This document shows positions 44,250 through 52,895 of a DNA stretch of 64,000 bases, one piece after another. The DNA is taken from positions 1-64,000 of the forward strand of contig CAJFOJ010000067.1 of assembly GCA_904396495.1 (NCBI GenBank), in the 5' to 3' direction. Source of the DNA: an uncultured Oscillospiraceae bacterium (GTDB lineage Bacteria > Bacillota > Clostridia > Oscillospirales > Ruminococcaceae). Under the pieces are notes generated by a model that worked only from the letters and a program-made list of their open reading frames with translations, ran no database searches and was not told where the DNA came from. Every line of letters begins with the position of its first letter. The first letter of the stretch is position 1. The translations under genes were made by a program, and so were the position numbers.

Positions 44250-45155
44250 TTACTGAGCAAAGAGCCAGCCCATGATTTCCTCATCAAAGGCAAAGGCCAG
44301 CCCTCCTGCGTGCTGATCAGAATACCCTTGTTTAGAAAAATAATCCTGTCCCTTTATATCGAGGACTAAAATTTCACCAATCTCGTCCTCAGAGAGTCCC
44401 TGTTCTTCGTAGAGGCCGTGCAGCTGAGCGTAGGCTTCTTTGAGAGGGGCAGAACCATAGTAACTGTCATCCTCCCCCACCGCCAGATAGACCGGGACAC
44501 GCGCCTGGGCCAACACTTCTAAATCACCGTCCCACTGCGTGCTGGTGGCAAGATACGCCGCGAACAGTTCGGGGCGTTTTCCCATGACTAGGGAACCTGT
44601 CTCCCCGCCGCCAGACATGCCGTGTAAATAGACCTTTTGGGGGTCGATGTTATAATGGGACAGCAAATATTCTGTTAACACAATGGTTTGATTAGCTGAA
44701 GTCTCACCCCAGTCATCCAACTGAGGAGCCACTACAATCATTTCCCTGTTGTAGTTCTGCGCTTCAAATCCGTACGCTTCCGCTCGAAGGTTAGCGCCTA
44801 CGCCTTGAAAATACAATCCTTCATAACCGGGCAAGGTGACAAACAGCGCATAAGGGATACTGCCGTCGCAGCTTGCGGGGAGATACAGGTTATAGTGAAT
44901 GTCCCCCTCGGTTTGGGAGTGGAGTACATTGTCCAGGACAAAGCCACGGTAGGTTTTTGTGCCTTCCGTCACAGTTTCCTCTGACTTTAGGTTTTGTTCG
45001 TCCGCTGTGCGCTGTATGTCCAAAGCAGTGGAGGATTCCCGATTCACCCCTTCTGTCTGATCAAGGGAGCCTGATTCCGCGTCACGAAATCCACAGGCGG
45101 TAAGGCTGAAAATCATGAGCAGAAGGGACAACAGAAAAAAGAAGGTTCTTTTCAA
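44250..45155 (-). CDS. Alpha/beta-hydrolase lipoprotein 2 (esterase/depolymerase-like)
   Basis: 301 residues. Lipobox 'FSLTACGF' near Cys21. Esterase fold with 'LFVTLPGYEGLYF', nucleophile in 'LHGMSGGGETGSLV', Asp in 'VGEDDSYYG' and His in 'DQHAGGLAF', like feruloyl-esterase or polyhydroxybutyrate-depolymerase-type domains. TTG 45155 is preferred because AAAAGGG is 10 bases upstream; a GTG at 45164 would touch the site. Anchored on the surface. Substrate unknown. Confidence 0.78.
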   Translation of the reverse strand: MKRTFFFLLSLLLMIFSLTACGFRDAESGSLDQTEGVNRESSTALDIQRTADEQNLKSEETVTEGTKTYRGFVLDNVLHSQTEGDIHYNLYLPASCDGSIPYALFVTLPGYEGLYFQGVGANLRAEAYGFEAQNYNREMIVVAPQLDDWGETSANQTIVLTEYLLSHYNIDPQKVYLHGMSGGGETGSLVMGKRPELFAAYLATSTQWDGDLEVLAQARVPVYLAVGEDDSYYGSAPLKEAYAQLHGLYEEQGLSEDEIGEILVLDIKGQDYFSKQGYSDQHAGGLAFAFDEEIMGWLFAQ

Positions 45156-45174
45156 TTTTGCCACACCCTTTTAT

Positions 45175-45903
45175 TTATCTTTGCGATGGTTTTAACGTAT
45201 ACCGGAGCCAAAGGGCATCCCCTTCCAGAACTTGAACCTCTTTTAGAGCGAACGCCGCCGGAGGATGGGGCGGGAGGAAATCCGCGCGTTCAAAAATCGA
45301 TACGGATTCAACGCCCCCGTCTGCCACCGGAGCAATTACCAGGCTCAACTCGTCAATAAGGTTTTCCTGTAAAAGAGACCAATTTGCCACACCGCCACCT
45401 GCTACCATCAACCGGGTAATCCCAAAGTTTTTCATCAGCTTCTCCAACAGCAAAGTACAGTTAAGACGATCCTTTCCCGCGAAAAGATAGGAAACACCCC
45501 GCTGGCGCAGATAAGATAGGTATAAAGGGGAAACTTGCTGCGTCAACGCCTCGATGACATGGGCAGCAGGGCGGCCCTTTTTCTCCAAACGATGGGAAAC
45601 AAAGGCCAATTCCCCCTGTGGGTCCATTGAGACAATAAAGTTTTCCAAAGCCCTGCCTTCCTCATTGATCCAATCCTCCCTGGGCAAAGGCATGTTCGCC
45701 TGGGACAGCATCGGCGCCTTCCCAGCAGCGTAACCGCCCATCATCGTGGTGGTGCCGTATAAGGTCGCCGGGCAGTTGTAAAAGCCACGCAGCTCTTGGT
45801 AGGCTTTCAGAGCGGGAGCCGATTCCGGTGTGCCGAAAAAGGCCCCGTCGATCTTTCCATCCAAAGAAGCCAGCATGTGGCAGACAACAAAAGGACGTTC
45901 CAT
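45175..45903 (-). CDS. RibD C-terminal/dihydrofolate reductase-like protein
   Basis: 242 residues. 'PFVVCHMLASLDGKIDGAFFG' at the N-terminus and 'LMVAGGGVANWSLLQENLIDELSLVIAP' near 165-190 mark the RibD reductase fold, which uses NADPH. Alone, without the deaminase half, such proteins often reduce unknown pteridine-like or aldehyde substrates. ATG 45903 follows GAGGAGGA, which overlaps the stop of the next gene upstream. Island member. Substrate unknown. Confidence 0.85.
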   Translation of the reverse strand: MERPFVVCHMLASLDGKIDGAFFGTPESAPALKAYQELRGFYNCPATLYGTTTMMGGYAAGKAPMLSQANMPLPREDWINEEGRALENFIVSMDPQGELAFVSHRLEKKGRPAAHVIEALTQQVSPLYLSYLRQRGVSYLFAGKDRLNCTLLLEKLMKNFGITRLMVAGGGVANWSLLQENLIDELSLVIAPVADGGVESVSIFERADFLPPHPPAAFALKEVQVLEGDALWLRYTLKPSQR

Positions 45904-45904
45904 C

Positions 45905-46228
45905 TCAATCCTCCTCATAGACTTCCTTGGCCTTTCGCAGAGCTGCCCACGCCTTGGGCCACCCGGCGTAGAAGGCGAGCTGGGTGAGCGCTTCACTCAT
46001 CTCGGTACGAGTAACCCCGTTCGCTTTGGCGCGTTCAATGTGATGAAGGAGAGAACTGTCCTGAATTCCGCTCGCCACGAGGGCGGAAACGGTAATCAGG
46101 CTGCGGTCCCGGGGAGAAAGCTGTTCTTCTCTCGACCAAACTTGGCCGAACAACACATCATCATTGAGTTCCGCAAATTTAGGAGCAAAATTCCCCATGG
46201 CATCTCTGCCAGCCGTTACCTTATCCAT
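45905..46228 (-). CDS. Carboxymuconolactone decarboxylase/AhpD-family protein
   Basis: 107 residues of the small helical CMD fold: 'LSPRDRSLITVSALVASG' at about 38-55 and 'LLHHIERAKANGVTRTEMSEAL' after it. The CxxC of true AhpD is absent, so alkylhydroperoxidase activity is unlikely. Its stop lies just inside the RibD-like gene's ribosome site. Often found beside oxidoreductases like those here. Exact role unknown. Confidence 0.85.
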   Translation of the reverse strand: MDKVTAGRDAMGNFAPKFAELNDDVLFGQVWSREEQLSPRDRSLITVSALVASGIQDSSLLHHIERAKANGVTRTEMSEALTQLAFYAGWPKAWAALRKAKEVYEED

Positions 46229-46249
46229 GAAAATCCATCTCTCCCCACG

Positions 46250-46810
46250 TTATTTTTTTAGTTGCCCTCCATCCTGAAAAGCGTTGCCCACACGCTGGCC
46301 CATCACATGGTAGCCGTTGTGAACAGGTTCAAAGGATATCGGCTGAAACTTTTGAAAATCGATCATGCCGTTTTTATCTAAAACGCTCTCGTCAGCACTG
46401 ACGTTGATGATCCGGCCGATGATGTTGCCATCCTCGTTCATCTTGAGGAATTTGCACTCCAGGGCCACGGGCAGCTCATCAATGAGAGGAGCGTCCACAA
46501 ATTCGCTCTTGGTGGTGTGAAAGCCGGATTTTACTACCTTTCCCGGCTCGGTGTTGGCGGAGACCATACCAACGTAATCGGAGGGGATCACATGGGCGGC
46601 ATCGGCAAAACTCACGGTAAAGGCTTTCCTGACTTGGATGTTCTTTGTAGTCTTGTGGCCTGCGCTCAGGCAGAGCACAACCTTGTCAGCGTCATACAAG
46701 CCACCCCATGCAGCGTTCATGGCATCGGGGTTGCCGTACTCATCATAAGTGCCGATGATTAACACCGGCAGGGGATAAAACCAGGATTTTGTTCCAAAAT
46801 TCTTACGCAA
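46250..46810 (-). CDS. Flavin reductase-like (flavoredoxin) protein
   Basis: 186 residues of the FMN-binding split-barrel: 'PLPVLIIGTYDEYGNPDAMNAAWGG' at about 13-37, 'HKTTKNIQVRKAFTVSF' and the C-terminal 'GYHVMGQRVGNAF'. TTG start at 46810 with AAGGGAG 8 bases upstream. First of three genes between two internal terminators. Shuttles electrons via FMN; donor and acceptor unknown. Confidence 0.87.
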   Translation of the reverse strand: MRKNFGTKSWFYPLPVLIIGTYDEYGNPDAMNAAWGGLYDADKVVLCLSAGHKTTKNIQVRKAFTVSFADAAHVIPSDYVGMVSANTEPGKVVKSGFHTTKSEFVDAPLIDELPVALECKFLKMNEDGNIIGRIINVSADESVLDKNGMIDFQKFQPISFEPVHNGYHVMGQRVGNAFQDGGQLKK

Positions 46811-46839
46811 GAGAAAGACTCCCTTCTGTTATAATGATA

Positions 46840-46862
46840 GAGAAAGCCGGGACAAGCCCGGC
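46840..46862 (-). terminator. Internal terminator in the redox island, overlapping a promoter
   Basis: GCCGGG-cttgt-CCCGGC followed by TTTCTCT on the minus strand, ending the aldo/keto reductase transcript. TTGTCC inside it and TATAAC 16 bases on could form a promoter for the flavin reductase gene, so the island may be two transcripts. Confidence 0.6.
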
Positions 46863-46873
46863 CCTCGCGATTT

Positions 46874-47719
46874 TTATTTCTGGCCATCTACGTCGGGGAC
46901 CATTTCCGCATAGGCTTTCAGCATTTCCGGTGTGCTGGTGTAGTAACGGACCTTTTTGTCCATCGCCGCGATCTTCTCCATTTCTTCGCTGGTCAGGGAA
47001 AAATCGAACAGGTCGAAGTTATCCCGAATGTGGCTGGGATTTTTGGAGCCGGGGATGACGATGTTGCCATCCTGGATGTGCCAGCGCAGGATGATCTGAG
47101 CGCTGGACTTTCCATACTTTTGCCCCAGCTCTGTGAACAAGGGTTCCTCCAACAGGGCCTTGTCCCCGTGGCCCAGGGGATACCAGGCTTGAATGACCAT
47201 CCCCTCTTTGCCGAGAAACTGCTTTAACTCTTTTTCTTGGAAATAGGGATGCACCTCGGTCTGCAGTACGGCGGGTTTCACTTCACAGATGGAAAGAATT
47301 TGTTGAATCTGTTCCTTGTCAAAGTTGGAAAGGCCAATGGCCTTTACCTTGCCCTCTTGATAGGCCTTCTCCATCTGCCGGTAACCGGCGACGTAGTTTC
47401 CCGCAGGCTGATGGATGAGCAGCAGGTCAATGTAGCTGGTATCCAGCCGTTCAAGGGTTTTGTCCACGGCGTCGGGCTGCTCGTAGAAGCTGGGCCACAG
47501 CTTGGTTTCCAAGAAAATTTCTTCCCGTGCAAGACCCGATTTTTTCATCGCCCTGCCCACCGCTTTTTCATTCACATAGGCGTTGGCCGTATCAATCAGC
47601 CGGTATCCGCATGCCAGAGCGGCGACAACGGAATTTTCCGCCTCATCAGGGGTCAGCAGAAAGGTTCCGATGCCTGCCATGGGCATTTTTACTCCATTGT
47701 TTAACATTGCGTATTCCAT
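46874..47719 (-). CDS. Aldo/keto reductase
   Basis: NADPH-dependent carbonyl reductase of the DkgA/YvgN type. 281 residues. Catalytic tetrad region 'RLIDTANAYVNEKAVG' (Asp/Tyr, about 42-57), 'ETKLWP' (Lys), and 'LLLIHQPAGNY' (His), then 'AIGLSNF' and the cofactor end 'VIPGSKNPSHIRDNF'. ATG 47719 with GGAGG upstream. Sits beside an iron alcohol dehydrogenase of the YqhD kind, so short aldehydes are plausible substrates. Confidence 0.93.
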   Translation of the reverse strand: MEYAMLNNGVKMPMAGIGTFLLTPDEAENSVVAALACGYRLIDTANAYVNEKAVGRAMKKSGLAREEIFLETKLWPSFYEQPDAVDKTLERLDTSYIDLLLIHQPAGNYVAGYRQMEKAYQEGKVKAIGLSNFDKEQIQQILSICEVKPAVLQTEVHPYFQEKELKQFLGKEGMVIQAWYPLGHGDKALLEEPLFTELGQKYGKSSAQIILRWHIQDGNIVIPGSKNPSHIRDNFDLFDFSLTSEEMEKIAAMDKKVRYYTSTPEMLKAYAEMVPDVDGQK

Positions 47720-47764
47720 TGTAAATGCCTCCACTTTACTTTTTCGATCATGAGTTTCACTATT

Positions 47765-48427
47765 TTACAGATTCAGGCCGTCAATCCACTCCTGTACATC
47801 CGCCTCGCTGACACGGGATGTAAAGCGCCGGCCCTCCAGCCAATTCCCGGTACCGGCCATCTCAGCGAGAAGCTCTCCACTTTCGCCCAAGCCGGAGCTT
47901 GCCGAGGTGCAGAAGGGAATCACCGTTTTGCCGGTGAAGTCGTTTGCTTCCACAAACCCGTCTACCGGCCACGCGGCGATACCCCACCAGATGGGGTAAC
48001 CGATAAAGACGGTGTCATAGCTGCCCCAGTTGTCCACAGTGTCCGCTACCAACTCTACATTTCTTTCATCAGGATTGTTGTATTCATAGACTACTCGGCT
48101 ATCCTGATTGCTGTAATTTAAGTCCTCTCCGGTGTAAGGGTCTGCGGGCTCCAGCTCAAACAGGTCGCCACCGGTGATATCGGCGATGTAATTTGCGGCT
48201 GCCTCGGTGTTTCCAGTCGCCGAATAATAGACCACCAGAGTGTTTCCATCACCTGTTTCTGACTCCTGGGCTGTTTCGCTGGCCAGCTCAGAAGACGGGG
48301 TGCTTTGCGACTGGCTCTCCGGTGCGGAGGAATCCGGCGTGGAGGAGCTAGATGGGCTGCCACTGCTGCAAGCGGTAAGGCTAAGCACCATCATAAGCCC
48401 CACGGCAAATGCGGTTAACTTTTTCAT
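47765..48427 (-). CDS. Flavodoxin-domain lipoprotein
   Basis: 220 residues. Lipobox 'LSLTACSSG' (Cys20), Ser-rich linker to about 65, then a flavodoxin domain with the FMN phosphate loop 'VVYYSATGNTEAAANYI' and 'DTVFIGYPIWWGIAAWP'. An externally tethered flavodoxin is uncommon; it would carry electrons on the outer side of the membrane. AAAGGAG upstream of ATG 48427. Partners unknown. Confidence 0.85.
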   Translation of the reverse strand: MKKLTAFAVGLMMVLSLTACSSGSPSSSSTPDSSAPESQSQSTPSSELASETAQESETGDGNTLVVYYSATGNTEAAANYIADITGGDLFELEPADPYTGEDLNYSNQDSRVVYEYNNPDERNVELVADTVDNWGSYDTVFIGYPIWWGIAAWPVDGFVEANDFTGKTVIPFCTSASSGLGESGELLAEMAGTGNWLEGRRFTSRVSEADVQEWIDGLNL

Positions 48428-48441
48428 TTTGACTGCTCCTT

Positions 48442-49611
48442 TCATTCATAGCACTCCTGGAAAATTTCCAGAATTTCTTCATGGGTCATTTTCTTGTAAC
48501 TGCCTGCCGAGATGCCGCAGGAATCGGCAATCTCTTTCAGCTGTTTTTTATCGGTAACGCCCAGTTCCTTTAAAGTCGCGGGCAGGCCGATCTCTTTGAT
48601 AAATCCTTCCAGGGCATCTATGCCGGCCAACGCCAGCGCCTCGTCGCTTTTGCCGTCACGAGCGATACCCCAGACGTTTTCTGCAAAGCGCAAAAATTTC
48701 GACAGCCCTTCCCTGTAGATGTGCCGGTAATATACCGGATGCAGCACAGCCAGGCCGCAGCCATGGTTACAGTCGGTGTAAGCGCCAAGTTGGTGTTCCA
48801 TATTGTGGCATTGGAAATCGCACTTTTTGCCCATCTTGATGATGCGGTTTTCCGCCATAGTGGAATCCCACATCAGGTTTGAACGGGCAGTGTAGTCTTC
48901 CGGGTTCTGGACAGCGGCCCGCAGATTGCGGACGACACTTTTCATCAGCGCCTCCATGATATCGTCGGACACATTGTCCTCGTTGGGCTCGCTGAAATAG
49001 GTTTCCATGATGTGGGAGAGGATGTCAAATCCGCCGGACACCATCTGTTTTTGGGGGACGCTGAAGGTATAGGTCGGATCCATCAGGGCGAACTGGGGAT
49101 TCAAATTTGGGTAATCCCGGCCAGTCTTGATCTTCTTTTCCTCATTGGTGATGACTGCTCCGCCGTTGCACTCGCTGCCGGTGCCGGCCACTGTGACGAT
49201 GACGCCCAAGGAGATCGGCTCAAAGTCGATGACGCCGGGCCGGGCCCAATAATCCTCCCAGATGTCCCCATCATACCGTGCAGCCAGGGACACCGCCTTG
49301 CAGCAGTCCATCACCGAACCGCCGCCAATCCCTAATATCATATCCACTTTGTTTTCCCGAGCCAATTTGGCCCCCTCCTGTACCTTTCGGTAGGTGGGGT
49401 TAGCCATGATGTCGGGAAACTCCACGAGGATTTTGCCCGCTTCTTTCAGAATCCCCGTCACTTCGTCGTAAACGCCGTTTCGCTTAATAGAGCCGCCGCC
49501 ATAGGCCAGCAGTATCTTTTTGGCGTTTTTGGTTAAGCAGGCCAAATACTCTTTTACGCATCCCTCCCCGAAAAAAACTTTGGTTGCGTTCTGAAAAATA
49601 AAATTGTTCAT
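48442..49611 (-). CDS. Iron-containing alcohol dehydrogenase (YqhD/butanol-dehydrogenase type)
   Basis: 389 residues. Seen: 'LAYGGGSIKRNGVYDEV' (about 35-51), 'ILGIGGGSVMDCCKAVS', 'VAGTGSECNGGAVIT' and metal histidines in 'CHNMEHQLGAYTDCNHGCGLAVLHP'. Reduces short aldehydes with NAD(P)H. Start ATG follows GAAGGGAAG. Stop overlaps the ribosome region of the flavodoxin gene, so co-translation is likely. Confidence 0.93.
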   Translation of the reverse strand: MNNFIFQNATKVFFGEGCVKEYLACLTKNAKKILLAYGGGSIKRNGVYDEVTGILKEAGKILVEFPDIMANPTYRKVQEGAKLARENKVDMILGIGGGSVMDCCKAVSLAARYDGDIWEDYWARPGVIDFEPISLGVIVTVAGTGSECNGGAVITNEEKKIKTGRDYPNLNPQFALMDPTYTFSVPQKQMVSGGFDILSHIMETYFSEPNEDNVSDDIMEALMKSVVRNLRAAVQNPEDYTARSNLMWDSTMAENRIIKMGKKCDFQCHNMEHQLGAYTDCNHGCGLAVLHPVYYRHIYREGLSKFLRFAENVWGIARDGKSDEALALAGIDALEGFIKEIGLPATLKELGVTDKKQLKEIADSCGISAGSYKKMTHEEILEIFQECYE

Positions 49612-49644
49612 GATAGATGCTTCCCTTCTATTTAACTGCGTATT

Positions 49645-50673
49645 TTACATCTGTGCTTCCCAAAAAGCAACCGCCTGATTCAGCCATCCCTCTGCCGCTG
49701 TGCCGGTGCCCAATCCAAAGCCGTGAGACAGGCCGGGATAATGATGAAATTCCGTGGGGATTCCCAAATCGCTCATCGCCTGAAGCCGCCGCTCCATGGT
49801 GCGCCAGTTGGCAATCCCATCGTTTTCCCCCACGCAGGCAAAGGTGGGCGGATCGCTTTCTGTATAGTCGGAATGTCCCGTGTACTGCATGATTACCGCC
49901 CCCGGCTGGGGAAGATTATCCCCGCCAAAGGCAGCCGGGCCGTAAGAGCCAAGCCATGCCGCCATTCTCGCCCCCGCGGAACCGCCCCAGAGGGAGTAAC
50001 AGTCGGTGTCCACCTCCAGCTCGTCGGCGTGGGCAAAAATAAAGCTGATGGCCCGCGCCAAATCCTCGCAGGCGGTCTGTGCTCCGGGGCGGTAGATGAG
50101 GGCAAAAGCGTTGTAGCCTTGTTTTGACAACTCCAGCGCGTGGGGAAAGCTGTCCTGCATGGCCCCCACATAGGCAAAACCCCCGCCCGCATTGCACACG
50201 GCAAATTTTTCACCGGGCTGCCCTTTGAAGAAAAACAGACCGGTATCTTCTTTCTCCGGATCGGCTTCTTTTTCCTCTTCGGTGTAGATGTCATAGAATA
50301 CCGTTTCCCCGGCATCGGCTCGCTGCCACAAGGTATTGACGATCTCCACCGTCTCATTGGGATCGATGTTATTGTACCAGGTGAGTTGCAGCTCTCCCAG
50401 GGTATCGCCGCTGTAATACCAATCTTCTACCGGAAAAAGCAAGCGGCCGTAATCTTCAAAGGCAGAAGCGTCCATTACATCTTCCAATTTTGTGTTGATG
50501 TCAAATGGTCCCTTTATCATTTCCGCTTCCAGCGCAGTAGTTGTCTCTCCCATCTGTTGTGTACGATCCGGTATCGCCGACGCTTCGCCGGTGGATTCAC
50601 CCCGCCAACTGTCACATCCTGTCAGGCTGAGCAGGACACACAATACAGCCGCAAATATCCTCTGCGCTTTCAT
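49645..50673 (-). CDS. Alpha/beta-hydrolase lipoprotein 3
   Basis: 342 residues. Lipobox 'LLSLTGCDS' (Cys20). Esterase domain with 'FAVCNAGGGFAYVGA', nucleophile in 'LWGGSAGARMAAWLG', Asp in 'VGENDGIANW', His in 'GLSHGFGLG'. Similar in plan to the lipoprotein at 43044. AAGGACGG before the ATG. First gene of the island after the LysR terminator. Substrate unknown. Confidence 0.85.
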   Translation of the reverse strand: MKAQRIFAAVLCVLLSLTGCDSWRGESTGEASAIPDRTQQMGETTTALEAEMIKGPFDINTKLEDVMDASAFEDYGRLLFPVEDWYYSGDTLGELQLTWYNNIDPNETVEIVNTLWQRADAGETVFYDIYTEEEKEADPEKEDTGLFFFKGQPGEKFAVCNAGGGFAYVGAMQDSFPHALELSKQGYNAFALIYRPGAQTACEDLARAISFIFAHADELEVDTDCYSLWGGSAGARMAAWLGSYGPAAFGGDNLPQPGAVIMQYTGHSDYTESDPPTFACVGENDGIANWRTMERRLQAMSDLGIPTEFHHYPGLSHGFGLGTGTAAEGWLNQAVAFWEAQM

Positions 50674-50709
50674 TTCTTCACCGTCCTTTTTCCTTTCTGT
50701 TTTTATTAT

Positions 50710-50743
50710 AAAAAAATCGAGACCTCTACAGAAGTCTCGATTT
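50710..50743 (-). terminator. LysR gene terminator
   Basis: CAAATCGAGACT-ctgtagag-GTCTCGATTTTTTT on the minus strand; separates the regulator from the island. Confidence 0.88.
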
Positions 50744-50781
50744 GTTATGCAGTATTTACCGAAAGGTTAATAGTAGAGCGT

Positions 50782-51675
50782 TCAGGTTCTCGTCGCCTTT
50801 TCCACAGCTTGTAAAAACCTCTTGACCACTGGAGAGGGGTCGAGTGAATGAAGCAATCCATAGGGAATGGCGTATCCCCAATCCACCGGCAAGATTTTTA
50901 AGAGGGGGTGAACGTACTGCCACTTTTCCACCGCCATCAGCACACAGTTGTTGTTTTCGCACTGATTGAACACGGATACATCGTAGAAATCAAAATCCAC
51001 AATTTGTATTTGGGGGTGGTTTTTCCAAATATCATCCCGCAAAAGATCGACATAATGGCTCCAATCCCGGCGCATCAGCATCAAATTTTCCCCATATAAA
51101 TCCTGCACAGTCAGTTTGTTCTTCCCAGCTAACCGGTGGTGGATGGATACCGCGCAGCAAATGGGTTCTCTGGAAATCTCCAACCCCGCGCACTGGCGAA
51201 GGTTCAGCATCGTCTCGTCAAAAATACCTGCCACCACATCGATATTCTGGCCCAGGTTTGCCAGAATTTCCCTGGCATTTTCCGGCGTGTTGTCAAAGGG
51301 GACGAGCTGGAATTTTGTATTGGGGCAGTCTTCCTGTAGCTTTGGCCACAAATCCACCAGCACCTGGGCTGGGGTCATGGGGGAGGTGCCGATGCGAATC
51401 ACATCGGTGTTCTTCTGCATGGCGTTTTTGGCCCGCGTCACCGAATCCTTGCAGTACTGGATGATGTATTTGACATCCTGGACCAGCGATTTTCCGGCTT
51501 CGGTGAGCTGCAAGCCCCGGTGGGTGCGCACAAAAAGCTGCAAATCCAAGCTTTCCTCCAGAAGGTTTATCTGTTTGATGACTGCCGGAGGGGAAATATA
51601 AAGCTTCTCTGCCGCTTTGTTAAAACTCCCTTCCTCTGCGACGCACAGGAAGGTTTCCAATTGAGAATTATACAT
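50782..51675 (-). CDS. LysR-family transcriptional regulator
   Basis: 297 residues. N-terminal winged HTH ('LETFLCVAEEGSFNKAAEKL', 'ISPPAVIKQINLLEESLDL', about 6-45) and a periplasmic-binding-protein-like effector domain. Lies at the upstream end of the redox island, same strand but with its own terminator. LysR regulators of aldehyde-reductase clusters (YqhC type controls in enterobacteria are AraC-like) are not directly comparable, so the regulated genes are inferred by adjacency. ATG follows AAGGAG. Confidence 0.92.
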   Translation of the reverse strand: MYNSQLETFLCVAEEGSFNKAAEKLYISPPAVIKQINLLEESLDLQLFVRTHRGLQLTEAGKSLVQDVKYIIQYCKDSVTRAKNAMQKNTDVIRIGTSPMTPAQVLVDLWPKLQEDCPNTKFQLVPFDNTPENAREILANLGQNIDVVAGIFDETMLNLRQCAGLEISREPICCAVSIHHRLAGKNKLTVQDLYGENLMLMRRDWSHYVDLLRDDIWKNHPQIQIVDFDFYDVSVFNQCENNNCVLMAVEKWQYVHPLLKILPVDWGYAIPYGLLHSLDPSPVVKRFLQAVEKATRT

Positions 51676-51924
51676 GGGAATCCCGCTCCTTCCATCCTGA
51701 AATTCAGAAGGCCGCCAGAACGCCCTTTTCCGTCTGTCACTTGACTTTTCCGCTTTTTCGGAATCATCCAGGAGCGGCCAAAGTCTATAACGCTATGAAT
51801 CCGCCCGCCTTCGTAAAGTCTTTCTGTTTTCGGAAATGTCCCGTTGAGCCAATGCTCCTTTTGCCGATAGGCAATCAGTGCATCGTTTTAACTTACGCAT
51901 TTCCAAATAACCTGTCTTAAAAAT

Positions 51925-51954
51925 ATTTTATTCGGTTTTAAACAATATTGTCAA
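51925..51954 (-). promoter_or_regulatory. Promoter upstream of the LysR gene
   Basis: TTGACA (51949-51954), 18-base spacer, TAAAAT (51925-51930). It implies a ~240-base leader. Between 51676 and 52052 I see no gene or convincing RNA motif apart from this. Confidence 0.5.
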
Positions 51955-52052
51955 GCTCAATAAAAACCGTCAGTGATAATGGGTGGTTTGACAAAAATCA
52001 CACCGTCTGTTTTTGTTTTATGCTGAAATTTGCAGTTCTCCCAATTTTTATT

Positions 52053-52745
52053 TTAACGGAGCTCCTCTTTTATTTCCGGCAAATCCTCCTTGAGGAACAT
52101 GACGCCGAATCCCGCCGCCAATAGTAAGCAGCAGAACAAAACCGCCCTGACGCCCCAAATTCCGGAAAGCCACGCCCCCGCTGCCGCCCCGGCGATGAAA
52201 AAGAGGATGATGAGCAGGTATTGGATGCCTTTGTTCCGCTCAGACCTGTCTTTGGTCAGGCGATAGCGCCAAAAACGCTCGGTGGCGCTGCGGAGGTTGC
52301 CGGTGCACATGGTTGAGGCAAAGGCGTTGCCGTTTACCTTGCGGAAGCTCTCCACCTGCATGGCGCAGACAAAGGAAACCATTACGTTGACCGCCACGTC
52401 AAACTTCCCTTGGGGCACAAAGGCCGCCCCCAGTAGCAGCAAAAACTCCACAGCCACCACAATCTGCCGCCAATGGAATCTGGGGTGGGCCTGAAAGGCG
52501 CGACGGACCGCCTCAGCCGCCAGCACTCCCAGGGCGAAGGCCCCAATGGGGATGAGGTAATAGAGTACCCTTAGAAACTCCCCCTTCACTGCGTTGACGC
52601 CCAGCAAAACCATGTTTCCGGTCTGGGCGTTGGCAAACACGCCGCCCCGCAGCAGATAGGTGTAAGCGTCCAGGAAACCTCCCACCACCGCCAACATGGC
52701 ACTCAGCAGAAAGGATTCCGACATCTGCCCTCTATTTTTCCTCAT
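52053..52745 (-). CDS. DUF1275 (YoaK-like) membrane protein
   Basis: 230 residues. 'LLSAMLAVVGGFLDAYTYLLRGGVFANAQTGNMVL' read at about 11-45 is the DUF1275 signature, and 'NGNAFASTMCTGNLRSATERF'-like text (here 'VNGNAFASTMCTGNLRS') follows near 138. Six hydrophobic segments. ATG has GGGGAGAGG just upstream. 145 bases from the ClC gene, possibly co-transcribed. Function unknown. Confidence 0.88.
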   Translation of the reverse strand: MRKNRGQMSESFLLSAMLAVVGGFLDAYTYLLRGGVFANAQTGNMVLLGVNAVKGEFLRVLYYLIPIGAFALGVLAAEAVRRAFQAHPRFHWRQIVVAVEFLLLLGAAFVPQGKFDVAVNVMVSFVCAMQVESFRKVNGNAFASTMCTGNLRSATERFWRYRLTKDRSERNKGIQYLLIILFFIAGAAAGAWLSGIWGVRAVLFCCLLLAAGFGVMFLKEDLPEIKEELR

Positions 52746-52799
52746 AAACCTCTCCCCTATTATTATGCCGTCAATCTTTGTGGTCAGGCCCTGCTTTAC

Positions 52800-52895
52800 A
52801 CTCCCGCCTCAGCCTGCCCGGAAAGCGGGTGCAAAAGCCGGCGTGAGCTTGACTTCCCCTGTATCGCAGGGGATTGGCCAGCAGGTGAATTCACC
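52800..52895. repeat. Structured intergenic element with a perfect palindrome
   Basis: Between the ClC stop and the DUF1275 start: CCCCTGTATCGCAGGGG hairpin, GCCGG-type pairings, and GGTGAATTCACC (52884-52895). The read-through 'VKLTPAFAPAFRAG' text in the minus frame is of the kind seen in dispersed intergenic repeats of gut Firmicutes; that memory is not verified. Confidence 0.4.
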
